A DNA stretch of 64,000 nt from assembly GCA_005406025.1 (NCBI GenBank), contig BGZK01000090.1, positions 434,001 through 498,000 of the forward strand. Direction: 5' to 3'. Position 1 is the stretch's first letter; the number at the start of each line of letters is the position of its first letter. Made by a program: the position numbers and the translations under genes. The notes below the pieces were generated by a model. The model did no database searches, had not been told where the DNA came from, and was given only the letters and a program-made list of their open reading frames with translations. Origin of the DNA: Eumeta japonica (Eukaryota > Arthropoda > Insecta > Lepidoptera > Psychidae). Shown here piece after piece: positions 1-12,139 of this stretch.

Positions 1-39
1 CTAAAAATTTCCCTTTATTAAATTTCCTTTTTCTATCTA

Positions 40-400
40 TCTTACTTCATTGATATCTATCAGTCGTTACATGCAAGCTCTTTGGTTTGGCACTTTTTTA
101 ACATGTCATCAATTTTCTTTAGAATCTTCTATGGTGTCTGTTACTTACGCTTCTATCACAAGCTGTGCTTTCGTCAGTCTACTTTCGTTCATCCCTTCAA
201 ACTTCGAACTACCTCAAAATACTTTTTTCTATTGTAGTAATCGCATTTTAAATCAAATCACACTGTTCTCTGATATCACTGCTCCTACATCTGCCTTTCA
301 AAGACGACATTATTATCCTGGGATCGTATCGCCACTCCATTGGTTCCATTTCATATTTCTGTTGGTTTACTAAACTTTCACTGCCGTACGCAAGCAAAGA
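40..400 (-). mobile_element. LINE fragment (EEP-RT non-LTR element), C-terminal coding part
   Basis: Read on the minus strand, this stretch shows broken pieces of the region after the reverse transcriptase of a non-LTR retrotransposon. The pieces are YGSES near 370-390, RCRSSDIREQCDL near 250-303 and NESRLT near 168-191. The same family recurs at 11.3, 31.8-33.7, 42.9-43.9 and 55.9 kb, where the shared motifs make the assignment firmer. Frames shift several times, so nothing is expressed as protein. The clade is probably RTE-like, but I did not establish it. Confidence 0.6.
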
Positions 401-570
401 GACCAAACTCCTTATGGATATCCAAAGGCCTTTGTTATGAGACGCTTTTATATAACAGCAAGATAGTGTCTACTCACTTCAGTTTCCATATTAACTCTCA
501 TTTCAATATATATCTCGTTTTTGTCGTCATTCGAAAGATACTACCCAAATTTTTTTTATAACATATTCGA

Positions 571-705
571 AGGGAAAACAAGTAGGCGAGTCAATCAGAG
601 AGTAGATGGTCACCGCCGTCCATGGACTATCGCAACCTCAAAGGAGTCGCCAGTGCGTTGCCGGCCTCCTGGGAGGGAATACGATATCTAATGGTGGAAT
701 ATCGG
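571..705 (+). repeat. Dispersed repeat A, copy 1 (SINE-like)
   Basis: About 130 bases match copies near 3170-3320 and 55706-55830. All share the core GGTCACCGCCGTCCATGGAC (with variants), then a CAACCTCAAAGGAGTC-like block and GCGTTGCC. Three diverged copies in one window show a dispersed repeat. An ORF of 77 codons runs across it but is only the repeat read through. I know similar sequences as common lepidopteran repeats; the class is not certain. Confidence 0.7.
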
Positions 706-2384
706 ACTGATGGAGGGGCGAGAGGGAGTAAGCAGCCATCGGAACTCTCACTTATTGCACAAACGCAAAAGCGGAAGCTGTTACCTTCAGGTTCATATTC
801 AGTGACAGTGCGGTACGACAGTGGTTGTGTGGAACTATTTTTCAGCTGTAGCTAAATTGACCGTAGTATAGTTGATGACCACAGTTTGTTTTACTTCATT
901 TAAGCAAACTCTTACATTTATTCAACCGTCTCGCCCCTTGCCAATATAATATTGGATTATCAAGATTTTGCTATCTTCGAACAGTATATTACTAGACTTA
1001 CGATATTATTTACATAATTTTTCGAGTAAACATGGTCTGTGATTAAAAATGACAACGCTCGGCTTTAGAATATCCATTTTGTCATTCAAACAAACAATTA
1101 TGTTCAATCGAGATGGAAGTGTATCTTGTCCATCACACTATTACATTTAATCAATAATTTTGAAATTACATTTAAAAATATACTCCTTACAGGTTTGTAT
1201 AGCACTGTATCTATTCCAATAACGGCATCTTAATATTATAAGTTATTTATTTAATAGCATTGAAGAAGTGACCAAGTGTGAATTGAATTAACGTACCCAG
1301 AAGGTTCTCAATCAAAGCATTTTTACCATAATCGACATAATTACAATTGGATATTAGCAGGTAGTTAACAGCTCCCAATTCGCAACGGACCAGCGTGGAG
1401 AGTTAAAATAACAAACCTCTTAAACTGAAATGCAAAGATTGTGGTAGGGCACGGCTCATTAGCGGAGTGTTCGGGATCCGACACAACGTATCGTAAATCC
1501 TTATGCGAGAACACTCAGTTCGACAAATACGAGGGATGATGTGGAATAATTTCCCTTTAAGATCGTATCAAACTCAAAATAGGGAAGAAAATAATTCTTT
1601 ATTAATATGAGCGTTTAGCATTCATATTGCGTTTGAAATAAAAGATTTTTTTTTTATTTCAAAAACTTTTCAATTTGTAAATTGAAAAGGCTTACTTATG
1701 AAGTTAGTTTTGAATTTCAAACTCAATTTTTCTCGTTTTAAATCATAAAACATTAGATGTCAAGTCTTTTGTTTTACAATTAAGCAATTTGATGTGGCAA
1801 GACAATAGCGAGTTTCAATCTCGACAGCCTCTATTATAGTATAAATTCTATTTCTGTTTGTGGTTATATAAATTATCTTGCACAACCTAAGTTTGATATG
1901 GTCGGGTTCAACCGTTAGATCTACAAAGTAACGTTTGGCGTATGAAGGTTTTTTTTTTTTTTTTATGAGTTGCTAAAGAGTTGACGCATGTCAAATGATT
2001 TTCAATTTATGATTATACAATCACTAATGCATATGAAAAATTACGATTCCCGTATTACCTATGTATCTGCAGGTTCATTGTAGTAAATATTTTACGTAGA
2101 GTATCGATTCTCTCGGGTAGTTACATTCAATTATACATTAGACATAATGAGCAAACAATATTTTAGGCTAGGATTCGGCATTAGAAAGATCTTTCCTCAT
2201 CTGTTAATTGAATAAAACAACATTCCAATGGCTTAGGTAAATATATGGAATTTACGAATATACCTTACTGAGATTTATTGATCTGAAAATTACCGAGACG
2301 AGAATCACTGAGATAGGTTATATTGAAAGTTTTTTCCAATAGAGTTATCTTTAAAGAATGAACTTTCTTTTATCTATTTAAAAC
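706..2384. other. AT-rich DNA, no gene recognised
   Basis: I see homopolymer A and T runs (for example T runs near 1647 and 1950) and no coding or repeat signal that I can defend. Confidence 0.5.
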
Positions 2385-2545
2385 GATACCACCGGGCGCA
2401 CATTTGAATACGAGGCCCGTGGGCGCGCACCCCCTATAAGAAAATCATTTCGCCGCCGAAGGGCTCGTACCACGTGTCAACCCTCGTCTCGGTTAGATCA
2501 ATAAGGCCGACATTATCCCGGGTGTTGGTCGTTCAATACATTTCC
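2385..2545 (+). repeat. Dispersed repeat B, copy 1
   Basis: This GC-richer block contains TTTCGCCGCCGAAGG, then CCACGTGTCA, TCTCGGTTAGA and GTCGTTCAA. The same landmarks occur in the same order at 18690-18800, with substitutions and small gaps. I take both as copies of one dispersed repeat of unknown class. Confidence 0.55.
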
Positions 2546-3165
2546 TAGGTTTTTGACGGGCGTAAACCGACGCGGACAATTAACCCTCCAAAATATGAAA
2601 CGCCAAGTTTATGAGACACGTGACGCGCCGTCACGTTATGCGCATGCGAGACACGAGCGCATGGACAAACGGAAGATACCGACACTTAATAACCGGTGGC
2701 TACTAATCTCGACACTTGTAAGGGAGGCTGCTGTTCCGATACAATCAAAAATGTATAAAAATAATAAAAAACGCGTAAATTAACTTGTAATTTTTTAGCA
2801 TGTTATTCGAAAATGTTCGCAAACACTGCTATAAATACTAAAGTTATTAACCTTTGATGTCACTCTTATTAAAGACTAGAACTAGACCCCGAGTAGTACA
2901 TGATATAAAAATACTGCTATGATATCTTAGATCTGTGGTATGAGGATCGTGCAAAGAAAAGTGAACAGAATAAAGAAGGAGGAATCTTTTCGATGAAAGT
3001 CCATGTACATTCATCGTACTAGCGAATATGCTTTTTTTTTAATAGTCAGCCTAGATTTTAGTATAACATATGGGATTTAGGGTGTCTAATTGTTGACAAA
3101 TGTTCATTTATAGGAATTTCGGAATTAGTATTAAAAATGTACTCTTCATCTTTTGTTTGTGTAAC

Positions 3166-3325
3166 ATTTTAAGGGGCATACGAGCATGCGAGCCAACACA
3201 AAATAGGTGGTCGCCGCCGTTCATGGACGTTTGCAACCCGAAAGGAGTCATTAGGGCGTTGCCAGAATGTCAGAAAGGAATAGGATATCTGTTGGAAAGG
3301 AGATTGGGCCGCCGGAACTCTGGGC
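3166..3325 (+). repeat. Dispersed repeat A, copy 2
   Basis: It has the same landmarks as copy 1: GGTCGCCGCCGTTCATGGAC, then CAACCCGAAAGGAGTCATTAG and GGGCGTTGCCAG. Its left edge, TTTTAAGGGGC, matches that of the copy at 55.7 kb. A 170-codon open frame (3100-3612) spans it. I do not accept that frame as a gene, because its central part is this repeat. Confidence 0.7.
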
Positions 3326-6300
3326 TGGACAGCACCGGAAGATCTTATTCGATCATCGAGACGATCGTGTTCAAAATTTCGGATATCTCTGACAAAAAAT
3401 CAGTAGAAAGTGTTAACCATCGGTACACTATCAAACTATTTTCGGAGAAGATTCACATTGGCATCGTAAAATCTGTTGAGGCAACAGTATACTGTAAAAC
3501 GTTAGTCCTAAATACATCGGAATTCATTGAATATTTCATTCTTAGTGTTTGCGAGTCGCCACTTGTTCATCTCGTGCAATGTCTCTCATCGCAGGGCACG
3601 AGTTTCTTCTGAAAAGAGGGTAAGATCCTCGTCTTCATGAAGAATTACAATATCGAAGTGAAGTTTTATTCTATCGCTTCATGCAAATGAAACGAGCGCC
3701 ATGGTCGAGAGCGTAAAATGTTCGCTACGTACGCGAGAGACTCGCGTTCGATACCTTGTCCGGCTTGTAAATTGTCTTTCTAAATTACTTTTTCTCGTTC
3801 GTGACCCGAATCTACTTGTGCAAGTGTGTCGACCTGAACTGTCGTCACATTGGCTTTCGTTTTGCGATTTGTGTGTGGTTTGTACTTGTGTGTATGTGTG
3901 TGTGTATTTGCTTGTGAGAGTGTGTGAAAGGTTGTGTGCTAGCTGTTTAAATAGGTGTACTCCGAGAAAACCTTATCTGCAGTTAAACCCAATAAAAGGG
4001 TCCAGTAATGCTATATTAGGTATCTGTTAAGTAATATTATAATTGTTGAAGTATAAAACAGTATAGGTAGTATCGAAAAATGGAAATCGCATTGTAATAA
4101 AATCTGTAAAAAATAACGACATGGTAATTTATAATTTTAATTGTAATATATAATTAATTAAAACGGAAATTTACATATGTTATTTAAAGTTTCTAGTATT
4201 GAATTATGAGATGTAGTGAGTCAGAAGTGTTGCTCTCGATGCTGTAGGTACCGGGTTATTATCTAGCATTGAAAAAAATTGGTTATTCCAATGAAAAGTT
4301 TATATAACGTAACGGATTTGCATCTTTAATTAACATTTTGATTGTGTTAACCAAAGTAAATATTGTATCGATGAATTCGTTCGGTTAAATTACTCGCATT
4401 ATTCGTTAATACGACGAATTGCTCAGCTAGCGTGAGGAAATTTTTAACCAGGTTTAATTCAAACTCTATCATAAATATATTTTTAATGTGACCAGAACAT
4501 AACTCGTCAGGGATCGACTAATGAGCTATGTACTTAAATCGTGTTAATCCACTCACCCTGTGTTTTATAAAACACGTCAAGTCTTTTATCTCGGACCGTG
4601 TTGGTGACGACAGTCGTTAGCGGCCATCAGGGTCCGCGTGGTTGAGGGTCCAAACAGCGCGAACTGTGATAAAGAGCTTTTGAGGAGATATACCTCGACA
4701 GTGGACCGGTTGAAAGCTGACACAATAACTATTGAAGTCTGACGTCAAACATAATATTCTCAATCTGCCTAATCGAAGATTGATATATAAAGTATGAGTA
4801 ATTTTTGTAGTTATAAAAAAAATAATAAAAAAATCCAAATGCATTCTCGGAAATACCAGACATCCTTAAGTACCAATTTATAAGATGTGTATTGAAATCA
4901 ATACATATGTATATTGGATTATGCATACAAATTTTCGTATAATTATACCTTAAATAATAACGGACTAGAAATAAAGTAGACGATTTCGCAATACGATCTG
5001 CGGATTCAGATATGGTTTGCATGCGGCTTTATTATTTATGATGTGATTTATCAAGGGATCGGTTCTTTCTGTGATATTACTCTTGTAGCTGGAATATTCT
5101 ATCGATAACAAATAAAAATGGGGGATACGATAATAAAAATGTTGCAATTTGTACTATTTTATTTATAGATTTCATTACTGAAATTCCAGTTTATACACTT
5201 CAGAGTTTTAAAATTTGACTCAATGAAAATAGAAGTTTAGTCCTTTTTCGGTAAACTTTACTAAAGTAACTATCTTAAAATTTCTATATAATTATAAAAA
5301 ATAGGAGGCTTACACATTTAATTTAATAAAAAACAAATAATGCGATACAGACATTAAAGGAGTGTCTACAAGACAGATAAATCGTATATAGTTTGTATTT
5401 ATCATATTTAACCTTTTGAAAATATAAAGCACATCTTTGGATTCAAAGTTGAGAAGTCAGAAATCGAAGGCTTAAGCTTTTGCGACAACCGTCACATACA
5501 TTCTGTCAATCCTCTGTATTCGCAGATATAGTCTTGAAAATAGGCGACTACAACTTAAATACAGAGCTCGATATGGAAATGACAGGCCTTTAAAAGACTT
5601 TCTTTCAGGATGAATGTGTGTCGATCGCTTTCTGAAATTCATGATTTTCTGGAATAGTATTTTGAGATTAGAAACGATAAAACATGTTATTATTATTATT
5701 ATTATTTGTATCATTTATAAAGCTGACATCGCTTATACGATGCATCGCACGTGATGCGTTTTTGAGTGACACGTATGCGTTTGCATCGATGACATTTGAA
5801 AAAAATGCAAATTTATTTTTTAATTTCAATATTTATTGTTTAAATTTAGATTTTAATGCACATTCGTTATTCGTATTATTATTATTACTTTAAGTGAGAA
5901 ATTCTTATATACATATTATTCCTTTCGAATAGAATAATATGAGAATACCTAATACAATAATTTTTGTGCGACACCAAGTTCCTGAAAGACACTAATTTAG
6001 TAGACGATCCACAAAGCCTTTTGACAACACGCTATGGGTATGGGTATGGGTAGCGGAACTAACCTAAGACATTACAAATCCTCCCCAAACAGCGACTTAG
6101 AATGGTCCAAGTCTGTGATCTAAGGAAAGTATTTGCGAGAAATTTGTTCTACTAAACGGATATTGATTATCCTAATTACTGAAGAGAATGTTTAGGAAGG
6201 CTTGAGAAATAACAACTGTACATTAAAATGTGAGACATATTATATTCCCTGTATTCCGCTTTATTTTATCTATAAAATAACGGTAAATTGATCTTGAAAA

Positions 6301-7195
6301 AAAGGAATCGAAAAGTGTTTGATGGTGCTAGAAAAAAAAAATATTTTTTGTATTATTTTGTAAATGTATTTTGAATGATGAATTAAGTGGAATTCAATTT
6401 TCTAACATAATAAGGGTATTACAAAAGATACATGTTACGTTTTGCTTAACATGGATTTTTCAAAGTTTCGTAATTGACGTCTGCCTTGTTGAAATGTTAT
6501 TCAGAACCTTTTCTTCTATAAACTACCTAGTTCGATAATGAAACCGTGTTATGCATTCGAAACCCACAAAAATGTAATATTGCATTTATTTTTAAATTGA
6601 ACAGTGGCGGTCACTCGCTCGCTTCGCTGAGCGTTAAATATTAGGAAAATTAATAAAATAAAAGGAAAAGCTAAAAATAATTTGCCTGAGCATTGAATAG
6701 CCGAAGTTCCATACCGATACGTTTCGTAGCTTTTAACCTATCGCCGGACATTTTATATATACGCGTAAATTGTATTATCTATAGCTGGTTGAATAGAATT
6801 TGTTGCCGAAATATATAAAACTTGAAGCATAGATATAGACGAGGCGGAGTGATGTTAGCCCAGCAGGTACGAACAGATTTAAATAATCTACAATTTGGTA
6901 GTCGGTGAAAGGGGTATGATAGTTTTTCACGCAGAAACAAATGCACTATTCCACGCCCGCCCGGACGGAGCCGTGTTACATTTTGCTTCGGGTCGAATAA
7001 ATTGTTGTATTCGAGAGTTTGTATTTTTTTAGATGGATTTAAAATTATATGTCTATAAGACCGGAATTCTGAAAGTAAGTGGAGTGTAAAAAAAAAAATG
7101 ATGGTTGCTCAATGATAAGGAACTGATCTGGAGATTTTTTAAACGATAAGTTTTCGTATAAATAACTTTCAAATTAGGTATTCTATAGAAATTTG
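3326..7195. other. AT-rich DNA with simple repeats, no gene recognised
   Basis: A GT-rich stretch lies near 3869-3935 and a short (TTA)n run near 5686-5706. Another GGGTATGG-type triplication is at about 6035-6052. None of the short open frames here shows a domain or codon pattern that I can support. Confidence 0.5.
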
Positions 7196-7227
7196 TTTAT
7201 TTTTATCATAAAAGTACCAAACTAGAT

Positions 7228-7372
7228 AACGGCTTATACAATACATCGATACTCCAAATTTTATCAATATAAATCTTGTAGTTTTTGAGTAAAATGCCTT
7301 TGACGTACTGACGGATGGACATGACGATACTATAAGGATTCCGTTTTTACCATTTTCTCTCGGAACCCTAAA
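7228..7372 (+). repeat. Dispersed repeat C, copy 1
   Basis: About 140 bases match 9500-9650: both have ATCAATATAAATCTTGTAGT, then TAGTAAAATGCC-like and ACTATAAGGATTCCGTTTTT-like blocks, and end in an AACCCTAAA-like tail. The tail also matches 34650-34730. This is a dispersed repeat of a type common in moth genomes. Confidence 0.7.
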
Positions 7373-7920
7373 CTTCTATCAATTTTATAATAAATAAACC
7401 CTATAATTATCCAACTTCGGACACTGCACTCGTCTCATTCTCTCGGTTTCCTGGAGGTTGTCATTTCTACTTCGTGGGAACTGCACAGTTGTTTTTCTGT
7501 TACTTGAAGTATCGGCGTATTATGAAGAAAAAATTTATAGGATTTTGTTAAATATTTTTTCTTGTAATAAACTGATTTCACGATGCAGATTGTATTTTAA
7601 TATCAAAACTTTTAAAAATCTAACGTCGAAATCTATTTCGTTCAATAAATTCAAATTTGTTGAGATTTTCAAATGATTGACCATAACCCTACAAATAGAG
7701 AAATTAGTTCTACGAAAAATTCATCAAAGAAATTGTCATATTAAAAATTAAATTATTAATACTTGAAATTTCAAGATATTCCTTTAATGTCTCCATTAGA
7801 ACTCAACGATTTAAAGAACTGAAATCAACGAGCTTAATTTCAATAGTTCATGAATATCAGTGAAGCAAATATCTGTGGTTTTTGCTTATCCCTTTGCGAG
7901 ATAGAGATGGCTTATGATTC

Positions 7921-7998
7921 TTTTTTTGTGAAGACGACCTATATAGGTCGTCTTCACAAAAAAATTAATTAATAACATGTATATACATGTTATTAATT
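7921..7998. repeat. Two adjacent perfect palindromes
   Basis: Bases 7921-7964 form a perfect 44-base palindrome without a loop (T7, then GTGAAGACGACCTAT and its complement). Two bases later, 7967-7998 forms a second perfect 32-base palindrome of different sequence. There is no coding signal in either. Confidence 0.85.
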
Positions 7999-9199
7999 TA
8001 AGTGAACAATTCTTTTACGTTTAAATATTGATATTTCGGTAATTGCTCTAAGGAATTCGTTGAAAATTTATATTTTGGTAACGTTTTGCTTCTCAATTTT
8101 GATTTCTGAACACCGCTTGTAGCGCCATCTCGTAGCATTTTGATATGATACCATAGTTGATGTGCCATTGGTTGAAATGCCGAGGTATCATCACGTAACG
8201 TTCTCAGAAACAAATAGCATGTCATATATAGAGATGGAGCTACGTGACATTATTAATGTAAGAACAGGTAGTGGGTATATTTTAAGAATTCCATAGTGTA
8301 CATATATATATGCAACTAATTATTGTTGGAAATCAACAAAATATTTCCCTTGAGAAGTTATTTTATTACTTGGGAATACTTGAAGGAGGAAGAGTAAAAT
8401 TCGGTTGCCCTGGTACAATATTATTATGTATCGGACGGACGGACTATAAACCTGGGCGGTTGAGACAAACGGTAGCAAACCGCAAACACGACGCTCGTAC
8501 ATAAATGCAACTGTCACAGCTGCGAAAGTCCCGAAGCGTTTTTATTGAAAGTTCACGTGTGTATTTTTATGACGTCTTGCTTGTGCATACCTCATAAATA
8601 CATTCACTTCGGCGGTGTCTTTCATATTGACTTGCTGACGTCGGTTGTATAGATTAGAAATAAAACGGATGTTTTGTGTGTGCCTGCTGATAAGATGTAT
8701 TTTAAAATAAATTTTGGTAGCGGAATTATATTCAGTAATAAAAAAAATGCAACCGACAGAATATTTAATTATAAATTGTCAGCGGTCGTCTGCCCGCTTT
8801 ACTGAGAGTGGTGAGCTATAAACTATGAGATCTTGTCGGACCATGCTCATTGTAGGGTTAAGTAGTCGTTATTGCAAAGAAATGCATTACAGATGAAATT
8901 TTTTATTAGTTTCATATTGTAAAATTTTGGATAGTTAGTTGTACACTAACATTCCTTCTTTGGTGTGAATGGGTAATTAATAGGTTTTGATAAATAATTA
9001 TAACACAATATTTTATAAAAAGTTTATATTAAACATATTTTATTACTATTAAATGACTTTACTCTAATGCGTTGCTATTTTAATATATTTACCTAAATAC
9101 ATAATTACGTATTAAACTTTAGGTACTTTAAAACACATTCAAAACACTTACTACAGTGTCAAAATGTAAAAATATGACGTGAAAAGTGCACCAGCAAAA
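7999..9199. other. AT-rich DNA, no gene recognised
   Basis: Short open frames occur on both strands near 8.0-8.5 kb but carry no recognisable domain. A CGCTTTACTGAGAGTG stretch near 8795 resembles repeat heads seen elsewhere, but the match is too short to call. Confidence 0.45.
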
Positions 9200-9655
9200 A
9201 AGCGTATCTTCATGGACTTTTGTTGAAAACCGCAGTTTTTCAGCAATAACTCAAAAACAATACATCCGATTATGTTAAAAATAATTTTAATTGAAAGCAT
9301 TAATTAAGCGTTACCTTTGTATTTTTTTTTCATACGTTTTGAACATAGAGTTTAAAGGAAAAAGGAAGGCACATCATTTATGCTACTTTCGGTTATGCGA
9401 CTTACGGAGCGTTTATTCCCAAAAATATTCACATGACAATTCGGCTTCTGCCACATGTGTGAAACACCTCTAGAAATATTTATTTTAGTTACTTAGCGGC
9501 TCCTACAAGACATCTATACTCTAAATTTCATCAATATAAATCTTGTAGTTTTTTAGTAAAATGCCTGTTACATACGGACGCACGGATAGACGAACATGGC
9601 GAAACTATAGGGGTTTCGTTTTTACCGCTTTGGTATCGAAAACCTAAAAATCGTT
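9200..9655 (+). repeat. Dispersed repeat C, copy 2 (longer)
   Basis: The right part (9500-9650) matches the copy at 7228. The left part has TTTTCAGCAATAACTCAAAA and GGTTATGCGACTTACGGAGC, phrases typical of the same kind of lepidopteran element. The 60-codon frame here is a read-through of the repeat. Confidence 0.65.
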
Positions 9656-10720
9656 TTCATTATATATATAAGATATGTTCTCTTAAAAATAAATTGGGCC
9701 TGTCATTCTACCAAAAAGGAAAATTTACGAAATTACGCAATTTTAAAATTGTTAGGTTGATTTATAAATTGTTTTAATTTCATAAAATGATACATTAATA
9801 TTTAAAGTAACCGCATTGAGCTTATAATAGGTTAAAAAAGGAAATAAGTATAAATCAGATCCAACATTTTTGTGTCAATTCAACTTGCGGAGCGGTTTGT
9901 ATGCAAATTAGACTCGCGGTGCGGCCGTGCGCCGACTTGAAGCCGTTTAATATCAAGTTTGTCCGTTTTTTGATACAGGCGCTCGGTCGTCAAAGAAAAT
10001 TATCCTTGTAATTTTTTTTCATTAGTCATATGTATATATATATATTTTGACACATTCTATACTCATTAATACATTTACTGTTCACTGTTGTATATATAGA
10101 CCGTCCTAAAAGACACAGCACTCTGATATCTTTCATTGGAAAGGTGACCCCTAAGGACATTAGGGTTGAATTGCCGTCGTGAACACACCCACGCGTTGAG
10201 TGTATGTGTTCACGATCGCAGAGGCAGGATCCTAGCCCTCGTGATGCTAAAGCCGCCCCTCAATGGCGTGAACATTTAAAAGAATACGATACCAAACCGG
10301 AACTTGCCTATGTAGATCGTGTACATGGTCGGGTAAAGCGATAAGTTTCTAACTTGAGATAAATCACAACTCCTTATATTAAGGAATCACCGAGTCCTTC
10401 AATATGAAAGGATAATAATATGGGTGAGGGGTGCTAGATGATTAACAACAGACAGCAATATTCGATTATAACAATGATCAGTGTTTCTTCTAATTAGCTC
10501 TTTCTATAGCGATTGTCGCCTGCTCCAGAGAAGAATCTTCAAAGCTATGCCACGTCATGTTAAGTTGTGTCGATTAAGTAACTCAACACTCGCTAATAAG
10601 ATTTTCTACCAATGTACGGTATAGAAATTAAGATTGGCTATAGATAGCTTCATACTGAATATTAAAGCTTAACAAGTTCGATTAGTTGGAATCATTTGAT
10701 GACATTTCGATCAGATCCAA
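9656..10720. other. No gene recognised; one inverted repeat
   Basis: A short (AT)n run lies at about 10030-10045. At about 10176-10215 the 11-base sequence TCGTGAACACA is repeated in inverse, making a hairpin with a loop of about 20 bases. The block around 10080-10330 is less AT-rich than its surroundings but shows no coding signal that I recognise. Confidence 0.4.
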
Positions 10721-10729
10721 TTCTGAGTA

Positions 10730-11100
10730 CAACCAAAGGCGCGCGGGTCCGACGCGATCAGATCTTAATTCGATTCGGGGTACAATTAAAATCGAATTAT
10801 TTATCCGGCACAGCTCGTTAGGACGCGACGCTCTATGACGTGTAATTAATTTAACACGGAACTGGCGGGGGACGCGCGCCAGCAAATCGAAAATTCCCAA
10901 ACATCAACCCCGAGACTTTGAAGTCGTTAAACGGCGTCGTTACCTCGCGACGGCGCGACTCCGTGTCGTAAAAGCGGGGCGTGTGTCGCGATTTCGGGCG
11001 GATCGCTGGCTATCAAAATTTTGTGGATCGTATCTCCCTTGTTGAGTTCGCGCTGCGTTCGGCGGCGCCGGTGCTGCGTTCGCGCCGGTCAATGATTTTC
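10730..11100. promoter_or_regulatory. GC- and CpG-rich patch; possible promoter or non-coding exon
   Basis: This stretch is clearly richer in G+C and CpG than its surroundings, with GGCGGCGCCGGTGCTGCG and GACGGCGCGACTC among others. It matches no other part of the window. Such a patch upstream of a gene can hold a promoter or 5' exon, and FMRFa lies 5 kb downstream on the + strand, so a link is possible but is only inference. It could equally be a piece of a mobile element. Confidence 0.3.
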
Positions 11101-11264
11101 GATGTCGACCTGGTAAGGGATTGTTCGGTATTGATATGAGGTATTAAAATTAAAAAAAAAACTTCAGAATCTAAAATTATGGAGGTAGTTATAATTTTTT
11201 GCCTACTCAAATCATACGTTAAGATTCAATATAGGCATTGTCATATTAAAAAAGAGCCAAATTT

Positions 11265-11390
11265 AATGCACCCGAAGTTTACATGAAAAAATTGATGGAC
11301 GATAATGAAGCGATAGATGTGTACAAAGATTGTTTCACGTGAAAATATGTGGTCTCTGCCTACTATTATGAGAAATAGGCGTGAGTTAAT
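11265..11390 (+). mobile_element. LINE 3' end, same family as 31.8-33.7 kb
   Basis: Read on the + strand, the end of the LINE ORF is visible as YMKKLMDDNEAIDVYKD, followed by the element's terminal block GAAATAGGCGTGAG. The same terminal block occurs at 55.9 kb (+) and, reversed, at 42.9 kb. This is a very short 5'-truncated copy, as expected from target-primed reverse transcription. Confidence 0.65.
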
Positions 11391-11509
11391 AACGGTAGAA
11401 AAAGAATCATAAAACTGCTTTCACGTTAATTCCACTTGGCTCGTAGTTGGCGTGTTCACCATTAAGCCATTATCACTGGGCATTTTATGTTGTATGCATT
11501 CTATCATAG

Positions 11510-11562
11510 TATAGACATTTCTGCACTACTAGCAGAAAGCTAGTAGTGTAGAAATGTCTATA
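11510..11562. repeat. 53-base foldback, 24-base arms
   Basis: The arms 11510-11533 and 11539-11562 are inverse complements with one mismatch, and the loop is 5 bases. There are no flanking target duplications that I can see. Confidence 0.85.
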
Positions 11563-11589
11563 TTTCGGCTGGCTTTTTCCACCTGGGCA

Positions 11590-11790
11590 TAGAATGTGTT
11601 CCTTCATTTTTTAAACGGAAATTTCTTGACGGCAATCCCAATTTTGTTTCCGCTTTCGATGCTGGTTGCGTACTGTTCTCGATTCTGTTAACAGTTACGC
11701 TCTTGATTCTAAAACCGATCCCACATTCGGTTACGATGTTGGTCCCGTTCTCAATTTGGGTCCCGGTCCTCGCTAACTTCTTTCCTGATA
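11590..11790 (-). repeat. Degenerate GAATCGRRA-type tandem repeat, copy 1
   Basis: On the minus strand the phrases GAATCGAGAACGGGACC, GTAACCGAATGTGGGATCGG and GAATCAAGAGCGTAAC follow each other at intervals of roughly 12-24 bases. Similar runs are found at 20140-20300 and 43905-44050. The 89-codon frame over it is an artefact of the repeat. Confidence 0.5.
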
Positions 11791-12091
11791 TCCGACTTGA
11801 TTGAAATCCAGCCTTATTCTGTAACAAGCCAAGCTTTTATCTATTCGTGAACACAACAATGAAATCTGTTCAGAAATTTCAGAGACTTGCACGAACAGAC
11901 ACACAGACAAAAATTTTTAAAAACCATCTTCATCTATTCCTTCAATAGTCCACTCTCCATTTTTCATACGCACCTTCAATCTATAGACACATTCGATTAT
12001 ATTGATTTTTTACGTACGTACGTATTTTGAATAGATTATAGATATTCCTTTTTTTATGCTAAGCGTTAATCAATCCACTTGTCGAGGCACT

Positions 12092-12132
12092 GCCTCCCGA
12101 GATCTTCATGTAACGTGAAGATCTCGGGAGGC
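12092..12132. repeat. Perfect 17-bp hairpin
   Basis: The arms 12092-12108 and 12116-12132 are perfect inverse complements (GCCTCCCGAGATCTTCA) around a 7-base loop. It has no T run typical of a terminator, and the host is eukaryotic, so I do not call a terminator. Confidence 0.85.
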
Positions 12133-12139
12133 GACATCA

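Noticed and set aside
3100..3612. 170-codon open frame on the + strand as a gene
   Set aside because: Its middle is dispersed repeat A, also present at 571 and 55706 in other contexts; no domain is seen.
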